In this document: one piece after another, positions 1 through 10,010 of the stretch
Numbering within the stretch: the stretch's first letter is position 1
Layout: each line of letters begins with the position of its first letter
Assembly: GCA_036583965.1 (NCBI GenBank)
Contig: JAZBQD010000019.1
Coordinates: 3,091,006 to 3,155,005, forward strand
Length of the DNA stretch: 64,000 bases
Direction: 5' to 3'
Source: Prunella strophiata
Taxonomy: Eukaryota; Chordata; Aves; Passeriformes; Prunellidae
The notes under the pieces: model-generated
What the model was told of the DNA's origin: nothing
What the model saw: the letters and a program-made list of their open reading frames with translations, nothing else
The model's database searches: none
Translations under genes and position numbers: made by a program

Positions 1-312
1 TGGGGCAAAACACTGATCTTGATGTCTTTTCTCAGCTCTTGTGCACCTTCCCAATTCACAAGTCTCTTCTGTCCAGCTGCTCATTACTGTCCCTTTGCTG
101 GCAGCTCCTATCCAGCAGGACAGCAGAAGGAAAATCTGTCACCCTTTGTGATTTAATCCAGCTGGTTCCCACAGGGCTGCAAGCTCCATGGACTCTGCTC
201 TTCTCCTGAGCCAGGCACTGTAGCCCAGGCACAAATCCTGGCCAGGGTGACTTCACAAGGGTTAACAGCTTTAGGAGCCTGGAGATCTTCATTCTCCTGT
301 CACCTGTTTAAG
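1..312. other. Left-edge intergenic sequence
   Basis: Mixed-composition sequence with no repeat that I recognise. The minus-strand open frame here has no domain, signal peptide or repeat character and is probably chance. The stretch ends in a pyrimidine-rich run before an AG at 311-312, which could act as a splice acceptor for the coding-like segment that follows. No promoter is evident. Confidence 0.5.
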
Positions 313-432
313 CATCTCCACATGACTGTGGAGGGGGAGCAGCTGGGAGATGCTCTGGAGAAGGTAAAGCTCCCACCTGATGTGCCCAGTAAGGCTTTCC
401 ACGAAGTGGACACCTTTGACTTTGATAAGTGA
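313..432 (+). other. Coding-like fragment, possible terminal exon or pseudogene piece
   Basis: Seen: a pyrimidine-rich stretch ends in AG at 311-312. From 313 a phase-0 open frame runs 39 codons to a TGA at 430-432. The frame is rich in Glu, Lys, Asp, Val and Leu, ends in the residues DTFDFDK, and uses mainly G or C at third positions, unlike the random ORFs elsewhere in the window. An in-frame ATG lies upstream at 247, so the frame may be longer. I do not recognise the protein family. No polyadenylation signal is obvious close downstream. It could be the last coding exon of a gene that begins left of the window, a decayed retrocopy, or chance. Confidence 0.2.
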
Positions 433-1229
433 CTCCAGGTTCACACTGGTCAGGATGGAATCAGAGTGGAGTTAAGCTGAGACAAATCCAGGCACAGCAC
501 CACTTTCTCTGAGACCCCAGGACACCCACACAAGTAGCTAGTGAGGAGTGAAGGAATGAAGAAAGAAAAAGCACTTTTCCTCAGGGCACATGAGCTGTGA
601 CAGGAAACTTTAGAGAAACTTTGGGGGAGGGATAAGTCATTTGGATGATGAATCGCCCACTGGCCTTCCACAGTAATTTCCAATCAAATTGTCTTTAGGA
701 GGCTTCCCTTGGAGCAGGGCATAAAATCTTCTTCTAATACACACAGTCCCAGGATGAAGAAGCTGAGTGTATAACCTCAGAGTATATATATATATATCTA
801 TATATATCTATATATATATATATAACCTCTGTTAACAAAGAGCTCACAGCCAGCTGTTCACCTGCTCCTTCCTTCCAATATCAGTCTCTTGTTTTTAGCC
901 AAACCTAAGCTGATCAGTTTCTCCCTCATTATTGAGCATTCACTGACAAAAGGGTGTTTACTTGCCGTCAGAGAGAAATGCAAGAGATACAAAATGCAAA
1001 AGATACCAGCAGTTCTCCCCACCCAGCACTGCCAAGGCAGACAGGGAAGGGCTGGGAGGGCAAAGTTTTGCCCATTTTCAGCAGAAAACAACCCAGCTTT
1101 CCATACTGCCCGGCCAAAGCCAAGCACTCTTCTGCAGTGCTCACTTTTAAACCTCCTGCCAGGCTCATTCGCTTTGGGGGTTTGCAATAATCTGCAAGTT
1201 TCCACAGTTTTGCACAGTCTGATTCTGTG
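433..1229. other. Intergenic sequence with an AT microsatellite
   Basis: No gene is supported. The overlapping short frames on both strands at about 860-1320 cover the same bases in different phases and show no protein family character. The only clear structure is the TA repeat at 783-825, listed separately. Confidence 0.6.
783..825. repeat. (TA)n microsatellite with CTATATAT interruptions
   Basis: An alternating TA tract of 43 bases is broken twice by a C at eight-to-ten-base spacing. It is largely self-complementary, so it could extrude as a cruciform. It is likely to vary in length between individuals. Confidence 0.9.
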
Positions 1230-1560
1230 ATTAATAAGATTACAAGCTTGCTGGTGGAAGATGAAGCACCAGGATGTTCCCGTAGCCTCACACCACTCAC
1301 ATCCAATCTGCCTTGTCGATTCACGCTGATGGCTTTAGGCTCTCTCAGACCCCGCTACTCCTTCCATGTATCCCGTTTGACGGTAGTCTCTTTTCTGCAG
1401 CATTTCCCCCAAATTCCCGGCTCTGGCCGGAGCCGAGGGGACCTCTCCAACGCAGTATCGGCAGTGCCACCTTCTGGCCTGCGACACGAATCCCAGCCAC
1501 CAGCCTGTCCTGCTGCAGACAGGCTGGACAGCCCACCCGGCCCCATGGCCATCAGCCAAA
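1230..1560. promoter_or_regulatory. GC-rich, CpG-retaining block with CTCF-like motif (candidate regulatory element)
   Basis: Seen: this block keeps noticeably more CpG than its flanks, with CGs near 1318, 1327, 1353, 1369, 1380, 1418, 1427, 1435, 1451, 1459, 1482 and 1487. At 1465-1477 the minus strand reads CCAGAAGGTGGCA, which matches the published CTCF core CCASYAGRKGGCR at 12 of 13 positions. An alternating set of long open frames on both strands here is a side effect of the GC content. Inference: an insulator or enhancer. It could also be an unrecognised decayed repeat or a short CpG island of an unannotated transcript. Confidence 0.3.
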
Positions 1561-1796
1561 TCCCACTGGAAGGTGGTCCCCAAGGAACAGCAACTGTGCT
1601 GATCCAGTTTGCCAGATGGAAGAGCTGGGAGCACTCGGGTCCTTTTGGTGTGACATCAGAAACTTCTCCCTGCACCATCACCAAGTGCCACTCTTCCCTC
1701 CAGCTCCTCGTGGACCAGCCTGGAATGCTCACACTGTTTTCCCCTCCAGGAAGATGTGTAAGTAAAGGAGCAACTGCTGATTCCCTGCACTATTTT

Positions 1797-2095
1797 CATA
1801 GAATTCCAGAGTGGTTTGGGTTGGAAGGGACCTTAAAGTTCCAAGATCTCCGTGGGCAGGGACACCTTCCACTGTCCCAGGCTGCTCCAAGCCCTGTCCA
1901 GCCTGGCCTTGGGCACTGCCAGGGATCCAGGGGCAGCCCCAGCTGCTCTGGGCACCCTGTGCCAGGGCCTCACCACCCTCACAGAGAAGAATTTTTCTCC
2001 TAATACCTCATCTTAATTTTCCCTTTTTAAAGTTTAAAGTAATTCCCTCTTGTTCTATGTCCATGATAAAATCACTCTCTGTCTTCTTTATATTT
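1797..2095 (-). mobile_element. CR1 LINE 3' fragment
   Basis: The left edge reads like the reverse complement of an avian CR1 3' end: ATAGAATTCCAGAGTGGTTT followed by the ggttggaagggacctta block. Further right come the 'gccagggatccaggggcagc' and 'gccagggcctcaccaccctc' CR1 blocks, then a decayed stretch matching the 'cccttgtcc' region. About 300 bases of the 3' end survive, as is usual for 5'-truncated CR1 copies. A + strand open frame (1227-2003) runs into this copy and is read-through, not a gene. Confidence 0.93.
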
Positions 2096-3287
2096 TTTGC
2101 CTGGTCTCCCAGGATCTAGAAATTGGCTACTTCTCTTACTCCAAGTATCTGTGTGCAAACTATGCCCCAGTATCAGTTCCCTGGGTACTGAAAGGAGCAG
2201 CCACTCTGCAAACAGCAGCAACTCTACATTGATTTTCAATGCTTATGGCTCTCACCTGGCTGGCAGATGCTCCTCAGCTATTTTGCACCTTCTTCCCACT
2301 GACAGGTGCATTTCCATCCAGGAGAACCTCAGATCCTGAAGTGCAGCACCATCAGCCACAGGAGGATGAAAACCTATTTTCAGGAGCATGTCTGTAAAGT
2401 TGTTCTCTGGACTTCAGTATTTATTCTCTACATTATTTACAGCCATACTAAAAAATGAAGTGCTTCATGGAGCTTCTCTGTGGGTTTTGGCCACGTGGAA
2501 CAAATGGGATTTCCTGATGCTTGTATCACACTGGCAGCATTTCAGCAATTCCAGTGCATTTCTCTAAAGGACCACTTAATGCTCATTATTACAGGCCCCA
2601 TTACACTGCTGGCAGTGGCTAAAGGGGCCTTGATTTTGGCAGAAATGTCATTTATGCCCACCTTAAGTCCTTTTTCCAGCATCCTGGTCTGGTATAAAAG
2701 AGGGACAGTATATTGCACAGCTCCAGCTTGCATCCTGGAAGCCAGAAGTTTTCCACCCACCCTGGCTTAGGTGAGATGGGAAGATAATTCCAAGGAAGAG
2801 GTGAGCCTTCCTCTAATACTTATTTTTCTCCTTCTTGCATCTATCAAGCTCTTTATAAGTTATATTAGAAAAACAGGGGAAAATAATAGAGCAAAAGCAC
2901 GATTTGTGCTGGAAAGGAGAGAGTTCACTCTCTGTGTGGGGGATATGTAGCTACAGCACCTGGAAGAGGCCTGGGGGATTGGTGCTGGGAATCCCTGCCT
3001 GGAAAAGGCCTGTTTGAAGATGATGCACTTTGTTCTGGAGTCTGCAAACTCCTGTTTGCAACTCAAACCCAAGGGGTATTCCAGAAGGAATAACATTCTT
3101 TCTGGTGCTGTTGCAAGGAGGCCACAGAACCACCATGTGACCTTGGGAATTTTATCCCTGCCCTGTAAACCAGACAGGAATCCTTCTTTCCTCCCCTTTT
3201 GCTTCTTCAGCCCAGAAGTTCTCCAAGGCAAGGGCTGCCTCCTCCTACACACACTGGACCATGCCTGGCACAGTGGGCTCTGATCTT
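2096..3287. other. Intergenic sequence between two CR1 copies
   Basis: No gene or clear repeat was recognised. A TATAAAAG at 2693-2700 resembles a TATA box, but nothing downstream resembles an initiator, an exon or a donor site. The minus-strand frame at 2860-3252 lacks any domain character. Confidence 0.6.
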
Positions 3288-3515
3288 CACAGAATCACTG
3301 AATCACAGAATTCCCTGAGCTGGAAGAGAACTCACTGAGTCCAGCCCCTGTCCCTGCCCAGACCCCCAACAATCCCACCCTGGGCATCCCCTGGCAGTGC
3401 TGCCCAAACACTTCCTGGAGCTCTGGCAGCCCTGGGGCTGTGCCCATTCCCTGGGGAGCCTGGGCAGTGCCAGCACCCTCTGGGGGAAGAATCTTTCCCT
3501 AATATCTAATATTTC
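3288..3515 (-). mobile_element. CR1 LINE 3' fragment, subfamily with 'gctgtgcccattccctgggg' block
   Basis: It begins with repeated cacagaatca units, then reads like an inverted CR1 3' end. It carries the 'agctctggcagccctggggc' and 'ccagcaccctctgggggaag' blocks that also occur, in the opposite orientation, in the copy at 18398-18653. The two copies clearly belong to one subfamily that differs from the 'ccaggggcagcc' type at 1797. The right end fades into a TAATATCT-rich stretch. Confidence 0.92.
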
Positions 3516-4269
3516 TAATATCTTTGCTGGCTACTGCTGTAGTACATGATAATATTTGGATGAGGAGAGTTTACACATGTGGGAAGTCCCTTCTAGAAGA
3601 AGTCTCCTGACTTAGCCTGGGAACTGCAATTGAGAGATGTTATCATAACAAAACACAGCCTTTATCTCCCCGTGGGAAACCTTCCAAATTCCACTTTTTC
3701 TTAAACCTTATCCATCCCTTTGTAAAATAGATATATTAAAAAAATTAAGAACTTCCCAACTGAATTCACATTTTTAAATATGATTTTAAAATTCATGTAC
3801 GATTTTGGTGACAAATGGGCAGAATTCCAATCAAGCTATCACCACTGCAATTAAAGTGATTTTTCCATCTGAACATATCTCTGACATGGAAAGAAATTAC
3901 ACTATCACTGTATAAAGCTGTTTTGATAGATCAGTTCCCTCACTGAGCATATTTTATACTCATCAAAACTATTTATACATCCTCACATAACAGAGCTATT
4001 CTAGGAATTTCAAATCTGAATAATAATATTAGTCATTCTTCAAAGAACAAACACATGCAGTAACCTCACTAATGCAACATACAAATCCCAAGGAAGAACC
4101 TGATTCCTTTTTTTATTTTTGCCTGCTCTTGTGCACATTCCCGGCTGCCTGCATGGATCAAGCATCCAAAGATTCCACTAAACCCAACTGAAGAGCAAAA
4201 GGAAGCAGTTTGAGGCTATTTTTAAACATTCACAACATGCACCAAATCCAAACTCCTTAACATATGCTC
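3516..4269. other. AT-rich intergenic sequence
   Basis: AT-rich and CpG-poor, with many stop codons in all frames. No repeat, gene or RNA was recognised. Confidence 0.6.
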
Positions 4270-4372
4270 CTGAGAGCTTTTGTAAAATCCAGCTTAAGGG
4301 AATTAGGCACTCGGATCTAATTGAATTTCGGTGTGATATGGACACCTAAGTCCTTGAAGCTCATTTGGAAAC
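4270..4372. repeat. Possible ancient palindromic repeat relic (TTAGGCACCTAA-type)
   Basis: Seen: 'aattaggcact' and, about 38 bases on, 'gacacctaagtcctt' form imperfect inverted arms around an 'aattgaatttc' core. A similarly arranged block lies at 36218-36295. From memory, a family with arms close to TTAGGCACCTAA is common in turtle and crocodilian genomes, and I believe this is a very diverged member. I cannot name it with confidence. Confidence 0.35.
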
Positions 4373-5047
4373 TCATCTTATCCAATACAGGGTTCATTTT
4401 CCAGCTGAGAAATACCTTAGTAATGGTACACTTAACACTCAACAGCCATTTGACCTATTTTACTAATGTGTTTGGGAAGGAGGTTAATTAACAGTGGATA
4501 GCCATATCCTTAAGCTTAATTTTTCCAACAACCCTGCTCATAAAAGGAAAAACTGAGTACATATTAAAGGAAGCAAGCAATTAAGTTGCACAAATAGTGA
4601 GCTCATTGAACTGCAGCTGACTTCTATCATGTCAAAGAACAACTAAACACAGAAGCAATGAAAAGATTGTTGCCACGACCGCCACTGAGAAGTGCCTGGC
4701 AATAAAGATGAATAACTTCCTACTTGAAGATTACTGATTAAAGCTCTTAGGAACCAAAAGGTTAGACATAGGCATATCTGGAGCAAAATATTTTAATGCA
4801 TGTTTGGCAGATTCTGTAACATATTTACAGTGGATTTAAAGCAAAGATTTATACAACTCCAGTAAACTCAGCATTAAGCAGCCTTTAAAATCACAGCAGT
4901 TCCAAACATCACAAGTACAGGCGTAACTGGTTCGTTCTGATGCCTCAGAGAAGGAGCTACCCCTGCTATTTCCTAAGGACAGAGGTGGAGAAATGGAGCA
5001 TTCACAGGCCTGAGCACACTGTGGGAGGAACTGGGCCTAGTGGGATG
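4373..5047. other. Intergenic sequence, possibly conserved around 4600-4780
   Basis: No gene was found. The 4600-4780 part keeps two CpGs in an otherwise AT-rich setting and reads as unusually low in simple or repeat-derived sequence, which would fit a conserved non-coding element. This is only an impression, as no alignment was possible. Confidence 0.35.
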
Positions 5048-5235
5048 AATCACAGAATCCAGAATGGATAAGGTGGGAAGGGACCACTGAAGGTCACTGA
5101 GTCCAACCTCTCTGCTCAAGCAGCGTCCCCTCGTGTGTGTCACTCAGGATTGTGTCCAGGTGGGTTTGGAATGTCTCCCATGGAGAAGACTCCACTACAT
5201 CTCTGGGCCTGTTCCAGCACTCAGTGACCTCAGTG
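5048..5235 (-). mobile_element. CR1 LINE 3' fragment, older subfamily
   Basis: It starts with 'atcacagaatccagaatgg' and continues with 'gaaggtcactgagtccaacc'. It then has the 'tgtttccag'-like and 'agactccactacatctctgg' blocks that correspond to the inverted 'agaggttgtggagtct' section of older CR1 subfamilies. It is more diverged than the copies at 1797 and 3288. The small open frame 5133-5327 lies inside and beyond it and is not a gene. Confidence 0.85.
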
Positions 5236-8200
5236 GTGTATGGAAAACATCAGGCCAGCAGTGGATGGACCATTTCCACCAAGCTCCATGGCAGAACTTA
5301 TTGTCATCCCTAAAATGTGGCTCTTAACTGAGGAAAATCCTGTTCCACAATAGATACAAATGCATATAAATACAGTTAACCTCATTTCTCACTTATCTAT
5401 ACCAACAAGATCAGCAAGTTGGGAGCAAAATTCCCCAGAACACTGTTTCAAAAGACTTTTTTTTCCCCCATTTCTTGCTATGTTTTCCTGGAGTGTTTCC
5501 CCAGAAAGAAACACTGGTTGCTTGAAAAGGGATTTTGGTTTCCATGGTTTTAATGCTGATATTCCCTGGTGGAAATGCTTAGCTGGACCACCAAAGCTAC
5601 AATAGCCAAAATCCAGTGCCCCACAACATCCACTGGGAGAGATGCTCCATTAGTACAGCAGCAAACCTTCCATCTTGGTAATTTCTAAATGAAAAAATGC
5701 AGATCAGCCAGTTCAGGAGAGAGTACTATTTAGGAAGAGAGTGTGTGTGTGTGTGTCCCAGAGGAGCTCTTCTAGGACACATCCATGAGGCAGGAGCCAT
5801 GCAGCATGGACATGCTTCTCCTCCTCCACAACACAACTTGCAGCAATGCTTTTTGGATTTCCAGTCTATTTAAGTTTTCACATGGAAGTGCAGGCCATGT
5901 ACTAACAAAGCTGAACTTAATGACAAAAACTATGCTTTTCCTGGTGACATCCCATGGAATTTTATAGAGGCAAACTGTGGCAACCTCCTTTCCCTGCATC
6001 CTGAGACTCTCTGCACCACAGAGAAAGCCACTGGCCCAAACAGATGTGCACAGACAAGAGAGAGACATCAAACAAAACTGTCAGGCTCCAGTGGTGGAAT
6101 GAGGGCAATGAACTATGCAGAAATGCAGGGAAAAGAACTGGAAAGGCAGTTTGGCTGGGATCTGACAGTGAGAACATTCAGGCAGAAGACTCAGGAAAAT
6201 TTATTCAGATAAGTTCTGATTATTTGCCGTCTGTGACTAAATATGAGGCACCTGCAAATGCAATAGAGCAAAAATCTACAAAGCAGAAAAGCTGCTTCAT
6301 CCAGAGCCCAGGGACAAGTGGCTTTGTCTAGCAAAGACATTTCATTTTAGATAGAGAATCTATGTGCAGTTCCCTGACAAATGGCCCTAAATATGATCAT
6401 TACACTCAGTTCTCACTGTGAAATAGTTCTGTGCATTAATGACATGAATTGAGAGATCACATGTTTGCAAATTGGATCCAAAAACCAGACAGAAATCTGT
6501 GGGCTCAAACAACAATTAGCCCATTGGCTTTTAAGTGCTTGACCTTTATTTGTCTCACACACATCCTCCTCGAAGTCAACTGGCATCTTCTCCTGACTTA
6601 GAGAGATTTTGGTTCAAATACCTTCTTGTTCCCAACCACTGAATGCTGATGGAAGCAAGACTTGCTATTACAGCTCTTTTTAATCTGACTTGGAAATAAG
6701 TAACTTGGAAAAAGACCTCCTTTTCCGCCTACTTTCTCCTCTGACTTGTGTCTTTTGGCCCTTGAAATTTTTCTGAATCCACTTCCCCTGCAGTGAATCA
6801 CATGAGGAAGTAAAAATCTTAATTGTAACACGAAAGTTAAACAGCAAGACATGACTTCATTGGAGTGGACATAAAAGGGCAAGGGATTGCTGGATGAGGT
6901 GAAAATCCTCATCTTAATTCACGGGACTTCTTGGGATTGATACAATACAAGCATATGAGAGGAGAGGAAAGTGGGGGTTTAAAAATGTTTTTATTTTAGT
7001 ACCTTTCTCTATCCCCTTCAACTGCAACCCTGAGCTTTGGGAACACACTCACAGCAAGTCACTAACAAAGCACAGAAATTAAACATCACAATGATCCAGA
7101 ACAGGCAAGACTTGCAAACCCTAAGTGCTCACTTACCTGTAAGGAAGGTAACAACAAGCATTTAACTGGCCAGGGAGTGTCTCATTAGCATGAAGGTGAT
7201 AGTGAGCCTTGGGAACATGAAAGAGAAGCAAGATAAAAGGACAGTAGTGGGAAATACAGGAACTCTAATTACAGCAGCAGCAGGAAAAAGAAACCCAAGT
7301 GGTTTGCAGTGACTGTGTAACTCACAGATGAGCACGTGTTCTGTGTTCCATCTCTGTCCAATGCCAACAGTGGATTAGAGTCCTGGACTGCCTGCCCCTG
7401 GCTCAAACTATAGGTTCCTCTGTCTCTAATTTCAGAAATACCCAATATTGGCCAGCATCTTAGAAACAGCACAGCTCCTGATTGTCCCTTCTAGCCCTAT
7501 GATCTACGAATTCTCTCTACATTTATGGGGATGAAGCAGTTTTTCAGTACTTAAGTCTTTTTCTGATAAGACTTATTTGCAGTCTCCCCTCACCAAATAC
7601 ATTAAATTGGGGTTTTTTTTAAAGTTCCTTTAAAAAATTTACATTCACATTCACTGGCCAGTGAGAATTTTGTGCAAAATGAATACTGACATAAGGCACT
7701 TTCTACCTATGGATGTTTAAAAAGGCTAAATAGCAGTGCCATTTTGAACTAGTGTTTGTATTTTCTCTCTCATAAACGGTTTGGCCTAAAAATTTCAAAT
7801 ATTCCTTATATTTGTGGGGGTTTTATTCAGTATATTTAAGCTAATTTTAAATTCTATTCCTATCTATCAATACATTAAAGTGCATTTGCTATGCAACATT
7901 TGGCTTTGTTCTTGTCAAACAACCAATTTTGCCAGAGCAAATCAATTCCCTGGAATACACCCACTGTGACAAGAAGATCTGGGAGGAAACAAAAGGCATT
8001 CCTGCACATCACATGCACAGGGATATGCCCAGTTCTTCTGAGAAAAATAATGACATCTCAGACCTATGGATATTTTTCATTTTTTGTGCATGAATCACCA
8101 CTTTTGTGCAAATTTTTAAAAAGTCAGACTGACAAAGAAGGCAGGAAAGCCAATAAGAGTAAATGAAACATACTTCTAAAGGAGGTTTTCATGCTCCTTA

Positions 8201-9590
8201 AATCAAGGCTTTCAAATATGCTTCCATAGGCTCAGCTTTTCATATCTTACTAGTTTGGCAGTGTTGTAAAATCTCCTTGGAACAGATAAAAACTCCAGAG
8301 AGAACCATAAAAATTGACACTAAAAGAAATTCTAGGAAATCCACCACGTACTACCTTGACCAATTATGTTGACATGACCAGCATGAAGGAGATCCTGCCT
8401 GAGCATGGAAGCTCTGCAAAGTCAGACAAGGACAGATCTCAGCCATTTTCAATTTAGCATCAGGTTATTGATTGTGCTGAACTTGCAGCTAAAGCTTCCA
8501 GCCAAGGATTAGGGGTTTAGGGCTAAGGTGAAAACCATTTTATCCATCACAACACAACAACAGTTCGCTGAAAGGAAGAAAGGTGAAGAGAGGTGCCTTA
8601 GGTGTTCAGTGTGGAGCTGATGACAAAGCCTGCCCAAAGGTCATAGAAGTGGCCCTGCTACTCTTGTGGTTGTTTCCTTAGGAGGTTTTAATCAATGGCA
8701 TCTGCAGAAGTAACACAAGTAAGTGAAAATTATTTTATTGCTGAAAAGACTAATTCCATGCTGGGATAACTTGGCATGACTGGCTCCCAGCAGAAAAGGC
8801 TTCTACAGGAATAGGAAGGAATTTTGCAGAGCTAGGAGGTCTTCCACTGCCATTTTGTCTAAAATAAAACTTCAGTTTAAAGATTTGGGTTTCTGCTGGA
8901 GATCTAAACTTGTTGTTTTTCATGTATCAATCCTCCTACTATGGAAAAGAAAAGAGTGAACCAATGCAGCTTAGCCTATAGGAAGAAAATCACATCCTCC
9001 TGAAAGCTGGGTCTGACTCTTTCACACTGCAAAACTCAGTGGAAAAGTTCTGCTTACGGAGCAAGCCCATCATCCAGCTAAATCAGGTAGAATCTGTAAC
9101 ATGAGATTCAATCTTTTAAAAAATGGAATTTAAACTATTTTAAATAATCATCCACCACCTCAGCATTCCTGACAAACAAAGGCCATCAATAGTACCTTTC
9201 TCACCAACTCGCTCTTGGAGAAGGATGAGCAAAGAGACTTCATGTGCTGGTGCTTCTCACCTCCAGGAAAACAGCATGGAAAGAATCTGCTTGTCACACT
9301 AGGAATTGAGGAGGGGGTGGGTAAGAGCCAAATTCATGTCATTACTGAAAAGAAACTCTTTTTGGTATAGGCATTACTCCTGGGCTCATTATGAGGAACT
9401 ATGAACTCGGTTTGACCACTGTGTTGGTGGGAGTTTCTGCAGGAGTGGGGGGATTTGAAGGGGGAAAAGGATATTAAATATACAGGGATTATGATAATAA
9501 ACAATAAGGTTATTTTAATGCTATTCTAGCATGCTTTTTCAAGCAATTTTAAAATTCATATGAAAAATACATGCACATAAGGAATTTAGG
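5236..9590. other. Transposon-poor intergenic interval
   Basis: Over 4.3 kb with no CR1, SINE or LTR element that I can recognise and no supported gene. A (GT)8 run sits at 5741-5757. Open frames such as 5772-6071, 6044-6331 and 7891-8166 look random. The absence of insertions, compared with the CR1 every two to four kilobases elsewhere in the window, is the main feature. Confidence 0.55.
5741..5757. repeat. (GT)8 microsatellite
   Basis: An uninterrupted GT tract of about 17 bases that follows a purine-rich gaagagag run. Confidence 0.85.
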
Positions 9591-9839
9591 GTTAGATTTC
9601 TTCCTCCCCCACCCCCTGCCTGCAGCTACTCCGTTTCTCCTGGCTTGCCCTGTTTGCTGAGCCACGTAAGTTGTGAGCAGTTTATCTTCAGAGCTGTTTT
9701 GCTGGTTTGTTTGTGTTTAGCTGGAGTTCTGATCCTTTCTGGTTAGCGTCTTTCACTGGTAATTACAGGCAGTGTACCGTGAAAAGGTTAGTTTGGTCAG
9801 TGGAGCAGAGGGCTGGGCGGGGGGAGAGGGTTAGGAGAG

Positions 9840-10010
9840 TTTATCAAATGATCAGAGATGCCTTGTTGGCGCTCATCCTTTGTAAACAATAAGAAATGTC
9901 AGCGTGGCTGGTTGCTGTCACTGCTGACAGTATAAAGAGCAGAGAGTGTAGCATTCTTTTGGAAAGCTGCTTTACTGGGAGAGGAAACAAGGCTATGGGA
10001 TGAAGGCACT
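9840..10010. promoter_or_regulatory. Candidate conserved regulatory element with FOX/SOX and MEIS-like motifs
   Basis: Seen: TGTAAACAAT at 9881-9890, a forkhead core overlapping a SOX-type AACAAT. There is an inverted pair of MEIS/TGIF-type hexamers, CTGTCA 9915-9920 and TGACAG 9925-9930. A TATAAAG follows immediately at 9931-9937. CpG is kept at 9870 and 9903. Inference: a developmental enhancer, or a weak TATA promoter for an unannotated transcript. Single motifs are common by chance, so the support is their density within 60 bases. Confidence 0.3.

Noticed and set aside
1227..2003. 258-codon plus-strand open frame, the longest in the window
   Set aside because: It crosses a GC-rich block and runs into an inverted CR1 copy. 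It has no domain or codon character and overlaps several frames on the other strand.
2693..2700. TATAAAAG as a promoter
   Set aside because: Isolated TATA-like octamer without an initiator, CpG or exon downstream.
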